From contig NC_083598.1 of NCBI RefSeq assembly GCF_020882245.1, positions 45,979,858-46,043,857 on the forward strand: a stretch of 64,000 nt of DNA, read 5' to 3'. Shown here piece by piece: positions 44,526-58,400 of the stretch (position 1 is the stretch's first letter; each line of letters opens with the position of its first letter). Position numbers and translations under genes: made by a program. This DNA is from Rhopalosiphum padi (lineage: Eukaryota; Arthropoda; Insecta; Hemiptera; Aphididae). The notes beneath the pieces are model-generated. The model saw only the letters and a program-made list of their open reading frames with translations. It ran no database searches and was not told where the DNA came from.

Positions 44526-46929
44526 CTACTTACCTAGATATGTTAGTTTTTTTTACGTGAATATGTTTAGCTAGTTAGTGAAACACCGTGTTTGCGATTA
44601 TTACGGTTCGCGTGTTCAGGTCTTCGATCTGTTTACCAACGTGTCTCTCCGGTCGTCGCGTCGTTGCGCCATCATTATGCAAACTGCAATTTTCCGTCGT
44701 CGACGAAGTACCTACAACGATATTAGAATAATATACCATTATAAAATAATTATAAATAATAATAATAATATACTATATAGTTTTCTTATGGTTATTGACA
44801 CAGTGTTTTCATGACGTGTATATAATATACTTCTGCCAGAGTGTCGTATACAATATCATCGTTATTATTATTTATTTATTTATAAAATTTTACTGGTTCG
44901 TTTTTCGCTTATTTTTTTAAAATCCAATTACTGTTAACGAAAAAAATACTCCTACGAAACAAAAACGCCGTCGTGTCGAGACCCATTGACAATATGCGTA
45001 TATCGCACATAAAAGTATATAATATTTACATTATGAATTTTTCTCTCCGTCAGTACCGCTATTAAATTTAAAAGTACCTAATACAAAAACAACGACACGA
45101 GTTTGTAACGTTGTTGTAGGAGTTTTATTTCTTACCAACGCAGCACCGCGTGTAGATAATCACAACGCGTGTGTGTTTATAGGTAAATCAGCTATACAAC
45201 ACACGGGTACGACCACCACTCGAGTAAATCGGCGTGAAATTCGTTTTTAAACGTAGTCGATTATAATATAATCTGGTTATGTATATCTATTCCTTTTTTA
45301 GAATAACTCGATGAATTTAATATTAGTCGACAGCTGTAGGTTCGTAGTACAATATTATAATAATATACAACTAATGACACTAATACTGTTAGATTATCGT
45401 TTAAATTTTAAGCGGTCACGAGAGACTCGTTGGTTGAATTTCGATTATTTTTGCCGACTTAAAGTCTTCTCGTTGATAGTTAAATACCTACTATGATCCA
45501 TAAACAATTAATAATATGTACTCGCGGGCGAGGAACGGCTAACTGCAAACCGTAAATGAATTTCAATTGTTTTTTGAAGATAATAAAAATCATCTCGTCT
45601 CTATCTATACCTACATAAAATACATTAAACTATAAAATACATTATAGAATGTAATAACTAATAACGGACCTATTTAAAAAAAAAATATTATATTATTTTA
45701 TATTTTTGATAGTTATACCTATAAAATATATAGTACACGCACAGAGAGCGCGTAATTATCACGTCCTTCGTGCCGAATACATACCAATTCAATATATAGT
45801 TATAATATTATTATATCGTATTAAAGTAATATACAAACAATAGGCTTCTCGCGATTGTAAAATATAATATGAAATATAGAGGAAAAAAATATCCAAAGAA
45901 CGAATTAATAGCGACGTGATTTGGGCACATCGAGGGCCGTTGGAATATTTATTAAATTTTGCTCGTGTCCAATGCAATTCCAAGCCGGCGCCGAGCGTGT
46001 AACACGACGTCCACCAAACATAATTATTATATATATATATATATATATATTAAATCACCGCGTTTTTTCATCATCTATATAACAGTATATTATTATTATT
46101 ATTATGATCACGGCGGCGTTGACGTTTGACCGTGCACCGTAACCCAACAATATAATAATAATAATATTGTCTATGTATATACTATATATACGCATTCGAG
46201 TATTTATTTTATTGCCGATTATTAGAGCTAACCTATTAGTTATTACCTACTATGTACAAATTATAAAATTATATTGTATAATACGGGTCACAGGGCTAAA
46301 AATCGTGTGTTGGCAATAAAAGACAGCGGGTATAATATCCTATGACACACTTTGTAAAAAAAATGAAGTATTACATTTTACATGGGTATAAAATATACAG
46401 AATTATAATTGAGAAAGCGCGTGGTAACATTATAATATATTGTTATGTTTATATTGTCTAAGAAATGTAGTTTTAATTTTTAATTGTATATTCTGATTTC
46501 TAAGTAAATCTATATTGGCCTTACAATGATGAGAACGTTATTCTAACTTTTTCCTCGGTGAATAATTTTCCTACCTGGAATTCGTGTAAGTCGATTGGAA
46601 ATTCGAGAATTTAGTACCAACACTTTATTATTTCAAATAGGTCGTTTTTTGATTTTCTTATAAGTTTAAAGAAAAATCGCACGTGAGAAAGGTTGAGAGA
46701 ATTGTCGACGGGCATTATTAATTATAATAAATTATATTTTAGGTTAAACCTTGACTGTAGACTACCCTGAGAATCATTATTATTGTAATCACAATTAATA
46801 ATAATACATTGTTGGATTACGCCGATGTGAACGTATCGTTCCGACTAAACGCTCAACAGTAAACATCCATATTTTTAATAGTATATATATAGTACATTTA
46901 TTTTTTATTTATGTACATATATTACGTAT
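44526..46929. other. Intron 3, middle part
   Basis: Intronic DNA with mixed CpG-containing and AT-rich stretches and a (TA)n run at 46027-46051. Short frames (44578-44814 and 45311-45496) lack supporting splice sites. Nothing else was recognised. Confidence 0.6.
46027..46051. repeat. (TA)n microsatellite
   Basis: About 12 uninterrupted TA units in intron 3. Confidence 0.95.
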
Positions 46930-47409
46930 TGTAACGTCCCCTCTTCACCGGGCGTTCGTCTCTCGAACCCTACGGATTTAAGTTCTGTTTATTTTTTCGA
47001 GGTCTCGGGGACTCGACCTCGGTGTGTAATATTAATACTAAGAGATCAGGGTTACCTTATTGAAGTAAGCACATAGGTATAATATATATAAATATATAAT
47101 ATAATATATGACATATATATAAATATAAATGGTTTACCGATCCGGGTAGATGATGACGTGCCGTGAGTGTGGATCGTTGATGGGGCCGTCGGATCGTCGC
47201 GGAGTCGATGTTGCTGTTGTCGTTGTTTCCGTGTCGCACACACTCTCTTCACACACCGCCTCGGTCTTAATTATATACACCCCTGCCGTGTGCCTAAAAC
47301 CCTTGGTCAGCAGTCAGCTGCGCTCGCTATTCCTCACACTCAGCATATTAGGCAGCGGGTGCCCTACTTAAGGAATAATGTACGATGCCGATAGACGGCA
47401 ATAGTTACA
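46930..47409. mobile_element. Solo LTR of an LTR retrotransposon (Ty3/gypsy-like by target-duplication length)
   Basis: A 480-bp unit starts TGTAACG and ends GTTACA, giving the TG...CA ends with a 6-bp terminal inverted repeat (TGTAAC/GTTACA) typical of LTRs. It is flanked by a perfect 4-bp direct repeat, GTAT, at 46926-46929 and 47410-47413. A GC-rich segment begins at the left end and another fills the right half, with a TATA-rich middle at about 47080-47130. No internal gag-pol region or second LTR lies next to it, so this is a solo LTR left by recombination. The 4-bp duplication favours Ty3/gypsy over copia or BEL elements, which usually make 5 bp. Orientation is unresolved: a possible minus-strand AATAAA lies near 46990. 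Confidence 0.8.
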
Positions 47410-47413
47410 GTAT

Positions 47414-48233
47414 ATAATGTGTAACATGTGTACATATTTAACTAAAAACGCTAAAAAAATGTTTTATTACTTGCTCAGAATATAAATACACCATATTTTC
47501 GTAGCATACTTCGTTGTAGTCGTTTTACCTACATGATATTAAACTTTAATAACTTTACCAGCACAGCCGAATACCGTTTGGAGTTTGATGTATTTGTTCC
47601 TTTATTCTCGTTGTAACCGTTTAGTCGATAATCACAGTACCACGAAATCTAACGTTTTCCACGTTATTGTTGAGTACCTATAACACACAATAACAGTATC
47701 ATAAACATTACTCAGTGATATTTTGCCAATTGGTGTTTTTGTATTTAGTCTTTTTATACGTATAACAATAACACAACAAAGATATTATTTTCTCATTGAA
47801 ATACATAGTCTGACATTTAATTATAATTGTTTAAGATTAAACATAACAATCTAGTGATACAGTAATATTAGTAATATGAATAAATATCAAGAGCATTTTG
47901 GAAAATAAATGAAAGAAAATCAGTTATAGGTCGGTTTGGTGTTCAGTATAGAATAGTATAGTTCACGTCATGAAGTGTATGAATGAAGATAAAGCGAAAC
48001 ATGCAGGTTGAAACGAGTTGAATATTGATGAAAACAATTTTTTTAATAAGTCATATTGAATATTTTTAAATAATAGATTTTTTTTCTTGTATTCAATTAA
48101 TAATAATAATAATAATAATATGATAATATTTTAATCGTAAATTTTAAGATCATATTTTTGCAACCCATATTAATACACTAAAGTACCCATGTCCTATATA
48201 CATTATTAATATTTGTGTCTGTTGGTTTTTCAG
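47414..48233 (+). other. Intron 3, distal part with acceptor
   Basis: AT-rich intronic sequence ending in a good pyrimidine tract and acceptor (GTTGGTTTTTCAG, AG at 48232-48233). A (TAA)n run lies at about 48098-48120. Confidence 0.8.
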
Positions 48234-49474
48234 GCGTTAGGACGATGAGTGGCCTACTTTCTTCTCCACCACCTCCACATTTCATTCACACTGCAAACGA
48301 TTCGGCTGCCGGTCACTGTTGCGAAGACGAACATCACCACCACCACGACCAACAACAACAACAACAACAACTCCACCATCGGTCACTACGGTTCGCCAAC
48401 ATGGTGACCGCGTCCGCAGCCATGTCGACGACGACGGTGGACGACTGCAAAACGGTGGCGGACGACTCGACGCCGGCCGACAGCCTGGACGACCAGTCGG
48501 TCATAGCCGGCGCGGCCACCGCAGTGGGTGGCGTTCAAGCGGCGGACAACCGATTGCCGCAAAACTTGCAACAGCTCCGCGAAAAACTGTACGCCCAAGA
48601 CGACGACGACGACGACGAAGACGAGACGAGTTGTTGCGGCAGTGACGGTGGACGGGACGCGGACGACGACGGACGTCGGGCGGACAGGCCCGAGAAAGCA
48701 GCGGCCACGGACACGACGGCCGACGACGAAGACGATTCTTCGGACGACGGATGCGACAGGCGGGACGACTGCGACGACTGCGACGAAGAGGGCGGGTACG
48801 CCACGCTGTCCGCCCGGAGCGTGTGCTCGGCCACGACGGCGGCCAACGACGATTTCGAGTATTTCGCCGCGTCCGTCGACCGATCCGGCGGCGCCAGTCG
48901 CGACAGTCGCGGCAGTGGCGGCGGCGGTGAAGTCGTCACTGTTCCGCCGGCGTCCGACCGGTCGCCCGTCGGCGGTCGGGTCCCGTACCAGCGGGCGCCG
49001 ACCAGACGTGCCAAGCACCACCAGCCGCAGCCGCAGCACCACCGGCACCACCAACACCCGCAGCCGCCGCAGTATCACCAGCAACATCACAGGCATCAAG
49101 TTCGCTCCGCGGCACCGGCCCTGCCACCCACCCCGCCCACTCCCCGCAGGCCCAAGGCCCGTCTCACGTCCGTCTTGTCTGTCGACTCGCTGGTCGCGGC
49201 ACAAGCGGCTGCGGACGCCGCGGCCACCGCGGGTTATCCGCACGCCGCCAAAATGCTGCAGCAGCAGCAGCATCACCACCAGCAGCAGCAGCACCACCAG
49301 CCACAGCCGCACCACCACCAACACCACCAGGTGCACCATCATCACGGCGCCGGCGGCAGACATCGCGGTGGCTTCGGCGGCATAGCAGGTAGACGGCTGG
49401 GCGGCGGTGGCCGCGGACATCACGGCGGCAGCGTGCCCGATCTGAAACGAGTGTTTGTCACGGATTTTTTGTAA
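48234..49474 (+). CDS. Divergent orphan GPCR-like receptor, last coding exon (residues 504-916 plus stop)
   Basis: This exon codes most of the long C-terminal tail. It joins exon 3 through a split Gly codon (phase 1) at the acceptor TTTTTCAG|GC. The order is: a short Pro-rich start, a His5/Gln7 stretch, an Ala-rich segment, a strongly acidic Asp/Glu region (about residues 625-695), a Ser/Gly-rich part, a His/Gln/Pro-rich region, a Pro-rich PPTPPTPRRP segment, a more ordered-looking RLTSVLSVDSLVAAQAA stretch, a second His/Gln-rich region and a Gly-rich end. The last residues are VPDLKRVFVTDFL, and the stop is TAA at 49472-49474. The tail is probably cytoplasmic and largely disordered. The final TDFL resembles a class III PDZ ligand (acidic at -2, hydrophobic at 0). 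GC content and C-ending codons are very high. Open frames on other strands here are shadows of this composition. Confidence 0.8.
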
Positions 49475-50444
49475 GCCGCCGTGGCCCGTCCGCGTGTTCT
49501 CGACGTCTCTCGATTTCCGGTCGCATTTGCCGGCATCCGTTTCCGTCGTATTTTTAACGGGTTTTCGGAAAAATCGTTTTTTTTTTTTAAATTTTTTATC
49601 GTGTTGACTCATCGATATTATGCATATTATAGTGCATAGTTTATTATATCTCATGCATATGCAAAACACGACGACATTAGGTCTTCATAATATATTATAT
49701 GCGCGTATATATACTGTATACATGCACATTTCTGAGACACGTATTCGTATGTATATTTAGATATTTCGATAGTAATTTATTCAAACCAAAATCTGTTTTT
49801 GTGTATAAAATTATTTAAAGCGTTTGGTTAGTATTGTTTTATTTTTTTCTATTAAGATATTGGTAAGTAAATGTGCGCAAATTCAATTCGCAGTAGGAAG
49901 GTATATTATGATATACATTTACATAGCCACGTACAACACTATATTTTATCATAATTTTCGTTAGGAAATCGACCAAAGACGAAAAAAGTATATCATAATA
50001 ATATGTACTTGTTATAAGTAGGGTTCTCTCACCGCAGTGTTGTACACGTGTCTAAGTCTAAAAATTCGTTTTCGTCGTTTTTCTATTCTCATACGACTAG
50101 GTATTATTATTATTATTATGGTATAATATAATATATTATATTATGTATAGAAACATTATTACATTTTTAGACTAAGATATTTTGTTTATTTTTAACACTT
50201 GGTGCCAATTTTATTGTAAGATTAAAATTTATTTATACGTTTATTATTATTATTTTGTAAATTGAACATTGTTTTGTTTTTGCTTTTTTTGAATTATTAA
50301 GATTGTACATTATATTAGTATTTATAGTGTTTCACGTTACATTGATATCAGATATTTAATGATTTTAATTTTATTATTATATTCTAAAACATTAACCAGT
50401 TTTTGTTTGATAGTCGACAATAATAAAAATGCATGTCAAATAAA
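49475..50444 (+). other. Probable 3' UTR with candidate poly(A) signals
   Basis: AT-rich sequence after the stop codon. An ATTAAA lies at 50221-50226, and the first clear AATAAA hexamers are at 50422-50427 and 50439-50444. A 3' UTR of roughly 0.75-1 kb is therefore likely. The true cleavage site cannot be told from sequence alone. Confidence 0.4.
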
Positions 50445-53400
50445 AACAATTTATTTAGTCTATAACCATGTGATTTACACCCAAACCATTTTCCATTCCG
50501 ATATTTAATTATCCTAATGATATTTGATTCAATAACAATTGTTTTATTTTGTTTTATGTAAAATACATTTATGACAGCCACCGTTAAAACTTTTAAATGA
50601 AAAGTAAGTATAGGTATAAAAATTACCAAATTTAATAGAATTAAAAATAAAATGTTATTATTTTCCAGACCATCGACTGTTAAGCATTGATATATTGGAT
50701 TCAATTAAAATAATACATTTTTCACAAAACAAATAAATATTTAGAATTCAATACAGAACATTGATTAACAAGCGTTTAATCCAGAATAATTGTTAACACA
50801 AAAATTGTATTATAATATCGCAAGACTTAAGAAGGCAGTTAATGACTGTTACACAAATATAATACATAGCTAGGTAATAATGCATCTACCTAAATTTTTT
50901 CAATCAAACTATCCACTTAGAAAATATTAAAAATTAATATAATATGTTTCATTTAAATGGGTATTATTAAATTGTTCAGTCAAGGGTTTCTGTCGTTGCC
51001 GTGCACTTTATTGTTTGCTGGTAGAGCATTTGTCAGAAGTTAGAACTTATATAAGAGCCAAAGAAAAAAGTATACGAATTAAATTTAGAACAAAGCTAGG
51101 AGAGAGAAACAAAAAACTCGAAAGTCAATGGCAATGTGAAAACTAAATATAAGTACCTACTAAAAGTTTACGATGTAAGTTTGGAAAGACGACAAGTGTA
51201 AAGCTTAACGGTTGAAACATTGAAAACTCAAAGTTTTAGGATTTATTTCGTTTATACTGCGCAATTGAGTGATGTTATAGATAACAACATTACTAAAACA
51301 ACGAAAACATTCGAATATAGACAACACTGTGTTTAATATGTAAGTATATACGATTAATATGCAAATAATTTATCTTGTATTAAGCGATTGGGATCGGTGT
51401 AAATTTGATAACAGTTATTTCATTAGTAAACTCCCAACAATTTGTTTGACTACTTAATACTTATATAGTCGCTTCAAACGGGATTAACATCAAAATTATA
51501 AATGTATAATATTGCTGTAATATATATTATACCCGTCTGAGGACTTGGAGTATCTCAGTAGATTTCATGAAAATCGATTATGTAAGTGTCAAAATTACTC
51601 GTTTTCATTACATATTGGAAATTTGTTAGTAAACTAAGCCGAATTATAACGCGAATCGTTATAAAATTGTAATTATAATATTAAATAAATATTATAAATA
51701 TATAAACAGCTTAATTTAAGCGAATAAAAGAATAAAACATTTCCAATTATACTTCTATGAATTTTATTTTAACCGTGGAAAAAGTTATAGCTAAAAAACA
51801 CATTCAAGTAACATAAACGCGTAAACCGGAATGTTTAATATTATTATTTAAATAAAACTATGGCGAGACACTTTCATAGTTTTATGATGTACCATGATGC
51901 CGTTAATTATTTTTTGTTATTTTCTGTTATTTTTTGTTTTGTATATAATACATAACATAATATAAATATTATAGATTATACAGTTTTTCAAATGTGTGCA
52001 GACAAAATTCGTGGTAATTGCCGATCATGTTAATTATTAACGCAATCCCCACAAATTTTTCACACGAAATTTATAATATATATCCTGTAAATATAGGTGT
52101 TCTCGGATATAGTTCATTTGAGGTATAGTGATATAAAATCACTTCACTATAACCATTACAATAAGAGCACGTTTATGAATATATTTTTTTACATAGTTAT
52201 AACAATTAAAATATTAAAACAAATTGTTTACTATTATTCAATTCTTTGTTACAAAGCAAAATATAATATTTCGAAGTGATTCGATACATACATAACAATC
52301 AAATTTCGTACGTGTATAGTTAATTCGATTTTTTTTTTATTTTATAATAAATTATTATATAGTTTAAAGTTATAAGTTATAACTTTATAAGTATAGGTAT
52401 TTGATGAGCAGAGAGAAATGTTATTTTAAGGGCACCTAAAAAATAGTGTCTCACTGCTCCACTAATAACTTTAAAATAAATAGTATACCATGATATTTAT
52501 AATAATTATATATATTTTTTTTACCTTTTTTATATAATTATCGTGTTATTGATGTTGTTTGTAAATAGTATATATATATATATAAAACCAGTAATTGAAT
52601 CTTATTTCCATGATATAGAAAGTATATAAATAATACTACTCATCCGAAATTTGATTTTTATAGAAAGAAAGACTCTGAATAATATTCCGCTTTAGAAATT
52701 AAAAATGTACGTTTCATTGAAAAAATGATAAAAATAACAAATAGTAAAAAATATTTGTTTTGTAAAAAATATTGTTTTGATTTAAATTGTTTATGTAAGA
52801 GAAATATTTTCAAAAACGTTTGTGTTTTCTGAAATACTAAGTATATTACGTCAAATAGATCACCCTGCATTTATTGGTGATTTTAGGGATTTTAGAGACT
52901 AAGCCCCTCCAAAAATCGAAAACAAATACGATTTGTTAATATAGCAAAAATCAACAATAACAACTAGATATTATGTTGTTATTATTTGGCTACAGCATAT
53001 GGATAAGGCTTTATAATAAAATATTCATAATATAGTTAGATATCCCATTTATTTTAGGTACTACACTAGTTTGGTCACTGATTTTTGACGTATGTAACGT
53101 CATTTCGACTCAATAATTTCAAATATTGTTTATAATAATATGATTTTTCGTGGTAAATATATCTATAACGATACGAACGGTTATAAAGACAAATGTTATT
53201 AAACTGGAATTTTCCAATGTTACACTTTTATTTTTATATTGTTTATAATAATATCAGCTAAAAAAAAAAAATGCATCAAATTTACACGCATTGATTTGAC
53301 GCACGTTCAAATGACGTGACACAATGTACCTGCAGTATATAGTAGGTTATTCCTGAATCTGAAATACATCTGAGATACAACTAGTGTAATACATAAAATA

Positions 53401-55033
53401 ATACAAGACGTAAAGACCCCAAATAGTGTACTAGATACCTTTAAGTGTCCCTAGTCCACAAACTAATAAAAATATTATCTTGTCCTATGCGTATATTACC
53501 TCAGTGTTACCCATCAAATGTATGGTATATTGATATAAATAACGATTTAAATAAATATACATAGAAATCAAATAATTACGATCTGCATACAATTAATACC
53601 TACAATAAATACTGGACTTGAGTGTCTATTAACACTACTTCAGGTACTTTTAGAATTTATTTGTCCAGTAATGATAGGTTTAAGTATTCATTATGAAGGT
53701 CCGGAACTATTTACGTTAAAGCCCGTGTTGTGGATTGTTAAAGGAAGTGGTAGAATGAAGACTGCATACAAATGGGTTAGGACTTAGGATGAATATTATG
53801 GGCTACTGTAATTTTATTTTGTAATGAGACCACAGTAGAAGACATTTCGGAATTTTACGGTATGTAAGTAAAGTGAGATCGTTAATATGATAATTGGAAT
53901 AAACCAAATGAAAACATGTTGGTCGGAAGGTCTGAAAGATACCGATATTCTATACTTTTATAGTTTTATGTATCGCATCATATATCTAGTTAGATATCGT
54001 TGGTCATCGTTGGATGGATTATTTGTTCGTAAAGAAAAGTTTTGGTATTAAGTGAGATTTACAATTTGGAAAGGTGTTGCAGTTTTTGTAAAGTTTTATG
54101 TTCGCGATTTCGCTTTTGTTTTTAAGCGGTTAGTCCGTTTAAGTCTTTTGTCAAAATAGATACCTAACTATTTATTGTCTGAGTGGAGGGAATCACGTCA
54201 ATACTAAGTAGAATTGGTGCACTGGTACCGGGATTGTAGACTCGAATTAGATCTATGTTAATTGAAACTTAATAAGTATCTTCAGCGAAAGAAGCCAAAA
54301 AGGTACTAGCTGAGTGGAAAATATTAGTGGTAAATAATAAATATGTTCTATAATTTTTTTTCAGTTTATATTCACAACGTAAGTAAGTATATTAATGTAT
54401 AATGGTAATAGGTGTTTAATTTAAAAATACCATATAGTATTATATCCATTCCCGATTCTCATTTTACACTCCTATATGTACAGTAAATTATTTTGAAAAA
54501 AAAATAGAAAACTAAACTCTGATGATTATTGCTAATATGGAACCCTTATTTAAACATTTGATTGTTTAGTTTAATGATGTACCGTTTCGCATTGGTATGA
54601 TTTGTTAATTCGTATAACACGTAAATATAAAGCGTCCGTTTATATTATAAAAAAAAAAAAAATGAACACTGAACGAAATTTCATATACGATCAAATTTCT
54701 ACATCCAACCTATATAGACATTCAGAAGTGTAATAATTATATTGTGGAGTGAACAAGGATTGGTTTAGTACTTATATACCATTATGATAGGATTTGCGCA
54801 TGTAAAATTAGCGGGAGTTTTTGTAGTACTATAGATTCGATCGTGTTGTAGATCGGTGCTGTGCGTTTTTGTTCTACAGTATCTAATTATTGTAAACATA
54901 TTATAATCACAGTGAAATTACATCATATCGTGCAGCATATATATATATATATATAGTAAATAGTTCCTATATATTACACGTCCTTTTAACGAACCGTAGG
55001 CTCGCGATAATGCACCTACCCATATAATATATG
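50445..55033. other. Downstream AT-rich region without genes
   Basis: AT-rich, CpG-poor DNA with no credible exon. A motif at 52684-52705 (ATTCCGCTTTAGAA then ATTAAAAAT) resembles one at 28542-28570 and may mark a dispersed repeat. The stretch at 53690-54360 is somewhat richer in G on the + strand but carries no frame. A (TA)n run lies at 54937-54955. Confidence 0.6.
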
Positions 55034-55493
55034 CAAGGGTGGGCAAGTTAATGATATTTTCTAACTCAGTTAAGTTAAATTGAAATCTAAATTAAGTTAA
55101 TAGTTAAAAGTTAATTCAAAATTTTCTATCAATTGAACTAAGTTAAGAGTTAACCAAAATTTAATATTAGCTTTTTAACTCAAGTTAAGTTAGTTTAAAA
55201 AAAAAAAGTATCTGGTTTTCACATAGGTAAAATTAAAATAATCGGTACCTAAAATTGTTCATGTTATTAGACCAAAGAACTATTATTATTGTATATGTTC
55301 CAAAAGGTAACAGTACAATAGTTCACACAATTTTATTGAAATTAACTTAACTATTGTTTAAATGAAAATTAACTCAAGTTAACTAAAAGTTAATTTGAAA
55401 ACTCCTTAAGTTAATAATCATAAAAAAAAAATAACTTATAAAGTTAAAAAGTTAAATTAATTTAACTTAATAACGCGTTAATGCTCAGCCTTG
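55034..55493. mobile_element. hAT-like MITE, 460 bp, with 8-bp target-site duplication
   Basis: The element is flanked by a perfect 8-bp direct repeat, AATATATG, at 55026-55033 and 55494-55501. Its ends are imperfect inverted repeats: CAAGGGTGGGCAAGTTAA on the left and the reverse complement of CAAGGCTGAGCATTAAC on the right. Both arms carry many AGTTAA/TTAACT hexamers, like the subterminal transposase-binding arrays of hAT elements. There is no coding capacity. The 8-bp duplication and subterminal hexamers support hAT mobilisation. Confidence 0.85.
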
Positions 55494-58400
55494 AATATAT
55501 GTTACACCGAATGCGTATATTGAATAGGTAGGTATGCGAAAGACGCTGCAGGTGTGTTAATCGGTTGGCGCGGCAGCGGAACAGTGCGTGCCAAACGCCA
55601 GTAATCCGTATATTATGTATTTAATATACTATAATACTATATTTATAATAATATATAATAATGGCGTGCGTTTAAATAATTTTCTTTTCAGACGTTTTCT
55701 TCCGTCGTCGTTTCGATACGCGACTATAATATATCATATCGTTATCTGAGGCATTAACAGCTATTTATATTATACGCGGTACGAGTAAATTATACCTATA
55801 TATTACACGTGTTACGCCCGCGCTGGGCGGTATATTGGCGGATGTACGCGAAACACTATGGTGTTGTAATAATATTCTAATCATATTGTAAATCGTTAGG
55901 AAACGATCAGAGTTTGGTTCGCGCGCGTACGAATTATAATCACGAATACGACGACGCTATACGATTGCGTTGTATATTGTCTCTTCTTGTAGGGAAGAAA
56001 TAGAAAATAATAATATGACGCCTTTGTATTGTCATCGCGGATCATCGACAACGAGATATTATTATTATATTGACTCAGGTGTCATCAATCATGTATATAC
56101 AACACGATCCGTGTAGTGTGTTATCGACTGCAGTTTTAAGACCAAATAAATAAAAACATTACGTTTTCCGTCGTAGTAGATATATCTACTCGATTGTGAA
56201 TCGTTTTGTTTTTTCGCCAATCCAAAGTGTTCCTTCCTTAATAGATAATTAATAGGAACACCAAGTAATAAAATTACAGGTATGCATTACCATTATCATA
56301 TTTATTTAATTTATCTATTTGTTTAAAATGTTTAAATTCTATCTTATTATTTTTATACTTTGTTGTTATTATATTACATCATTGACCATTTTTGTATGTG
56401 CCCGACACGAATAATAATAAATGGATAAATGTACAAGATTTATATGATCATCGCCTATATACATCTCTATTGTAGGGTTTCACGAGAGTTTAAAAATTAG
56501 TTATATTATCCGATGATTGTTCCGCTTAATAATATAATATAAATATATACTTTTTGAAATAACTGTTCATTATTATACTTCCCCATTTAATAAAAATAAA
56601 AGATATAATAAATTTATAATAATATAATGTATCATATATTATTTAAAAATAAATACCACTAAGAAAATAAACCATCGATATTTGGTTTATTTGAGCGTCA
56701 CGTACTTACTTAATTTCTCATATTAGCCTAAAAATGTTGTAATTAATGTGTCAAGTTATGACTTACGATTAAAATGAGTTATGACTTATCAAGCTATAAA
56801 GCTAATTTAATTATCTTATACACGGTGTTTCTTATAAAATGATGACAATAATTAACTCACTATATTTTTACAGTCTATAATATGATTTGGTTTTTTTCCA
56901 TTAAACGGATGATTCTTAAAACTGCGATGATAACATTAAGTGGAACTCACTGTAATATAATTTCGTAAAAATAAAAATATTTTAGTCTGTTATTATAATA
57001 AAATAATTTTTTTAATTAATTTTTTTTTGTTTTTTTTTTTTTTTTGTAAAATATAAAATAACAACGGAAATAAGTCAGTGGGCCAAACAACGGAATTGCG
57101 AAAATTCTAAACATTATTCAAACCGCAGACGGTGTGTTTCGACAGGACATAGTAATCCGTAAGTATATAGAATAAATTTGTTTATAACGTGTGTGTGATA
57201 TCAAGTCTATATATGTATAATGATTGATAAACGACTTTCGTATTATCCAAAACGCGTTCTCGGCAAAGAAAAACAAAACAATAGCAGTAATAGCATAGTA
57301 TCAAACACAATATGGTCCGTTGCCGTACTTATTGCGGGACTTCAAAATGTTATAATCGAAACCGACATAACCAAATAAGAAGAACGTCCGTTACACCAAT
57401 GGACAACAATAATTATGCTCGGATACAGGAACCATTATCCATTATTATTCTGCTAAAGCCCATTTTTATCGAGTTACTCGTTATCGTATACCATAATCGC
57501 AATATTGATCCTCATCTGGTGTTGATGGATGGCGATGATTATTCAATTTTCACACTTAATAATGAACGGTTTTTGTATTGTTAAAAACTCGAAATCAAGC
57601 GAGACCACGTCGAATTGTCCGTTGCATTAACCGCGAATAAGTAGTAGACGTGCAAAGCCATACACAGATTTTTTCCAAGCTTAACGTAGACTTATTAATA
57701 GTAATAATAAACATTGTTGGTTCTCAACGAATAGCGAACGTATAACTACTCAATAATACGATTATCTTTGAATAATTCATTATTTCTTAGCAATTGACGG
57801 TGTATAATTATGTTGTTGACTGACTTACACCAATGATCGATAGAGGATGAAAAATTAAAAATTTAGACTATTCGAATCAGTGATGAAATATATCTCTGGA
57901 ATCTACTTAAAACACGTTTTTCCCAAATACATCATTCAATAACGTCTGACGAAAATTAAAAATTTAACAGTATAATATTTGATATTCATGTTCACTAATA
58001 ATATTAATTAAATCATAGTAAGTATACAATATTGTGTATAAGGCACGAGCTCCAAAGGATTAATTAAATTAAACGATTTATCGAAGAGGTATTTATCAAA
58101 TGTATTATATTATTATTATGTAGCTAAACTATCAGTGGCATGTCGTGGAATATTCAATGGAAAGGGATGTTATCGTATAACTGTATAAGTAATCATAAAT
58201 GTACCATATTATATCTTGTTTATAACTGTATTATAATATGTAGACGGTAAATATTAGTCTGTGCGCTATATTTATAAGTTTTAAGGTATGTTTTTCTGAC
58301 AGCATCAGATAGACACAGTCTAGACGCCGACCGTGTTTGTTGATGTCTTAGGCGGATTTTGCCACCATAGATTCAGTGACTAGAAACTTTGGTCATTGGT

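Noticed and set aside
47150..47394. Open frames inside the solo LTR
   Set aside because: They lie within LTR sequence and are short; LTRs do not normally code for protein.
48528..49385. A 285-codon + strand frame inside the last exon
   Set aside because: It is a frame-shifted reading of the same low-complexity DNA, giving Thr/Arg-rich sequence and no splice continuity.
48386..49669. A 427-codon open frame antisense to the last receptor exon
   Set aside because: The sense strand is extremely rich in GAC, CAC and CAG codons, which makes stop codons rare on the antisense strand. The translation is Val/Arg-rich and has no domain features, whereas the sense frame joins correctly to exon 3.
50384..50704. 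A 106-codon minus-strand frame after the receptor
   Set aside because: It overlaps the likely poly(A) region, is AT-biased (Ile/Asn/Lys/Phe-rich) and shows no domain.
57312..57584. A 90-codon ATG frame starting MVRCRTYCGTS
   Set aside because: The first residues faintly recall a THAP-type zinc finger, but the Cys spacing and the rest of the sequence do not support it.
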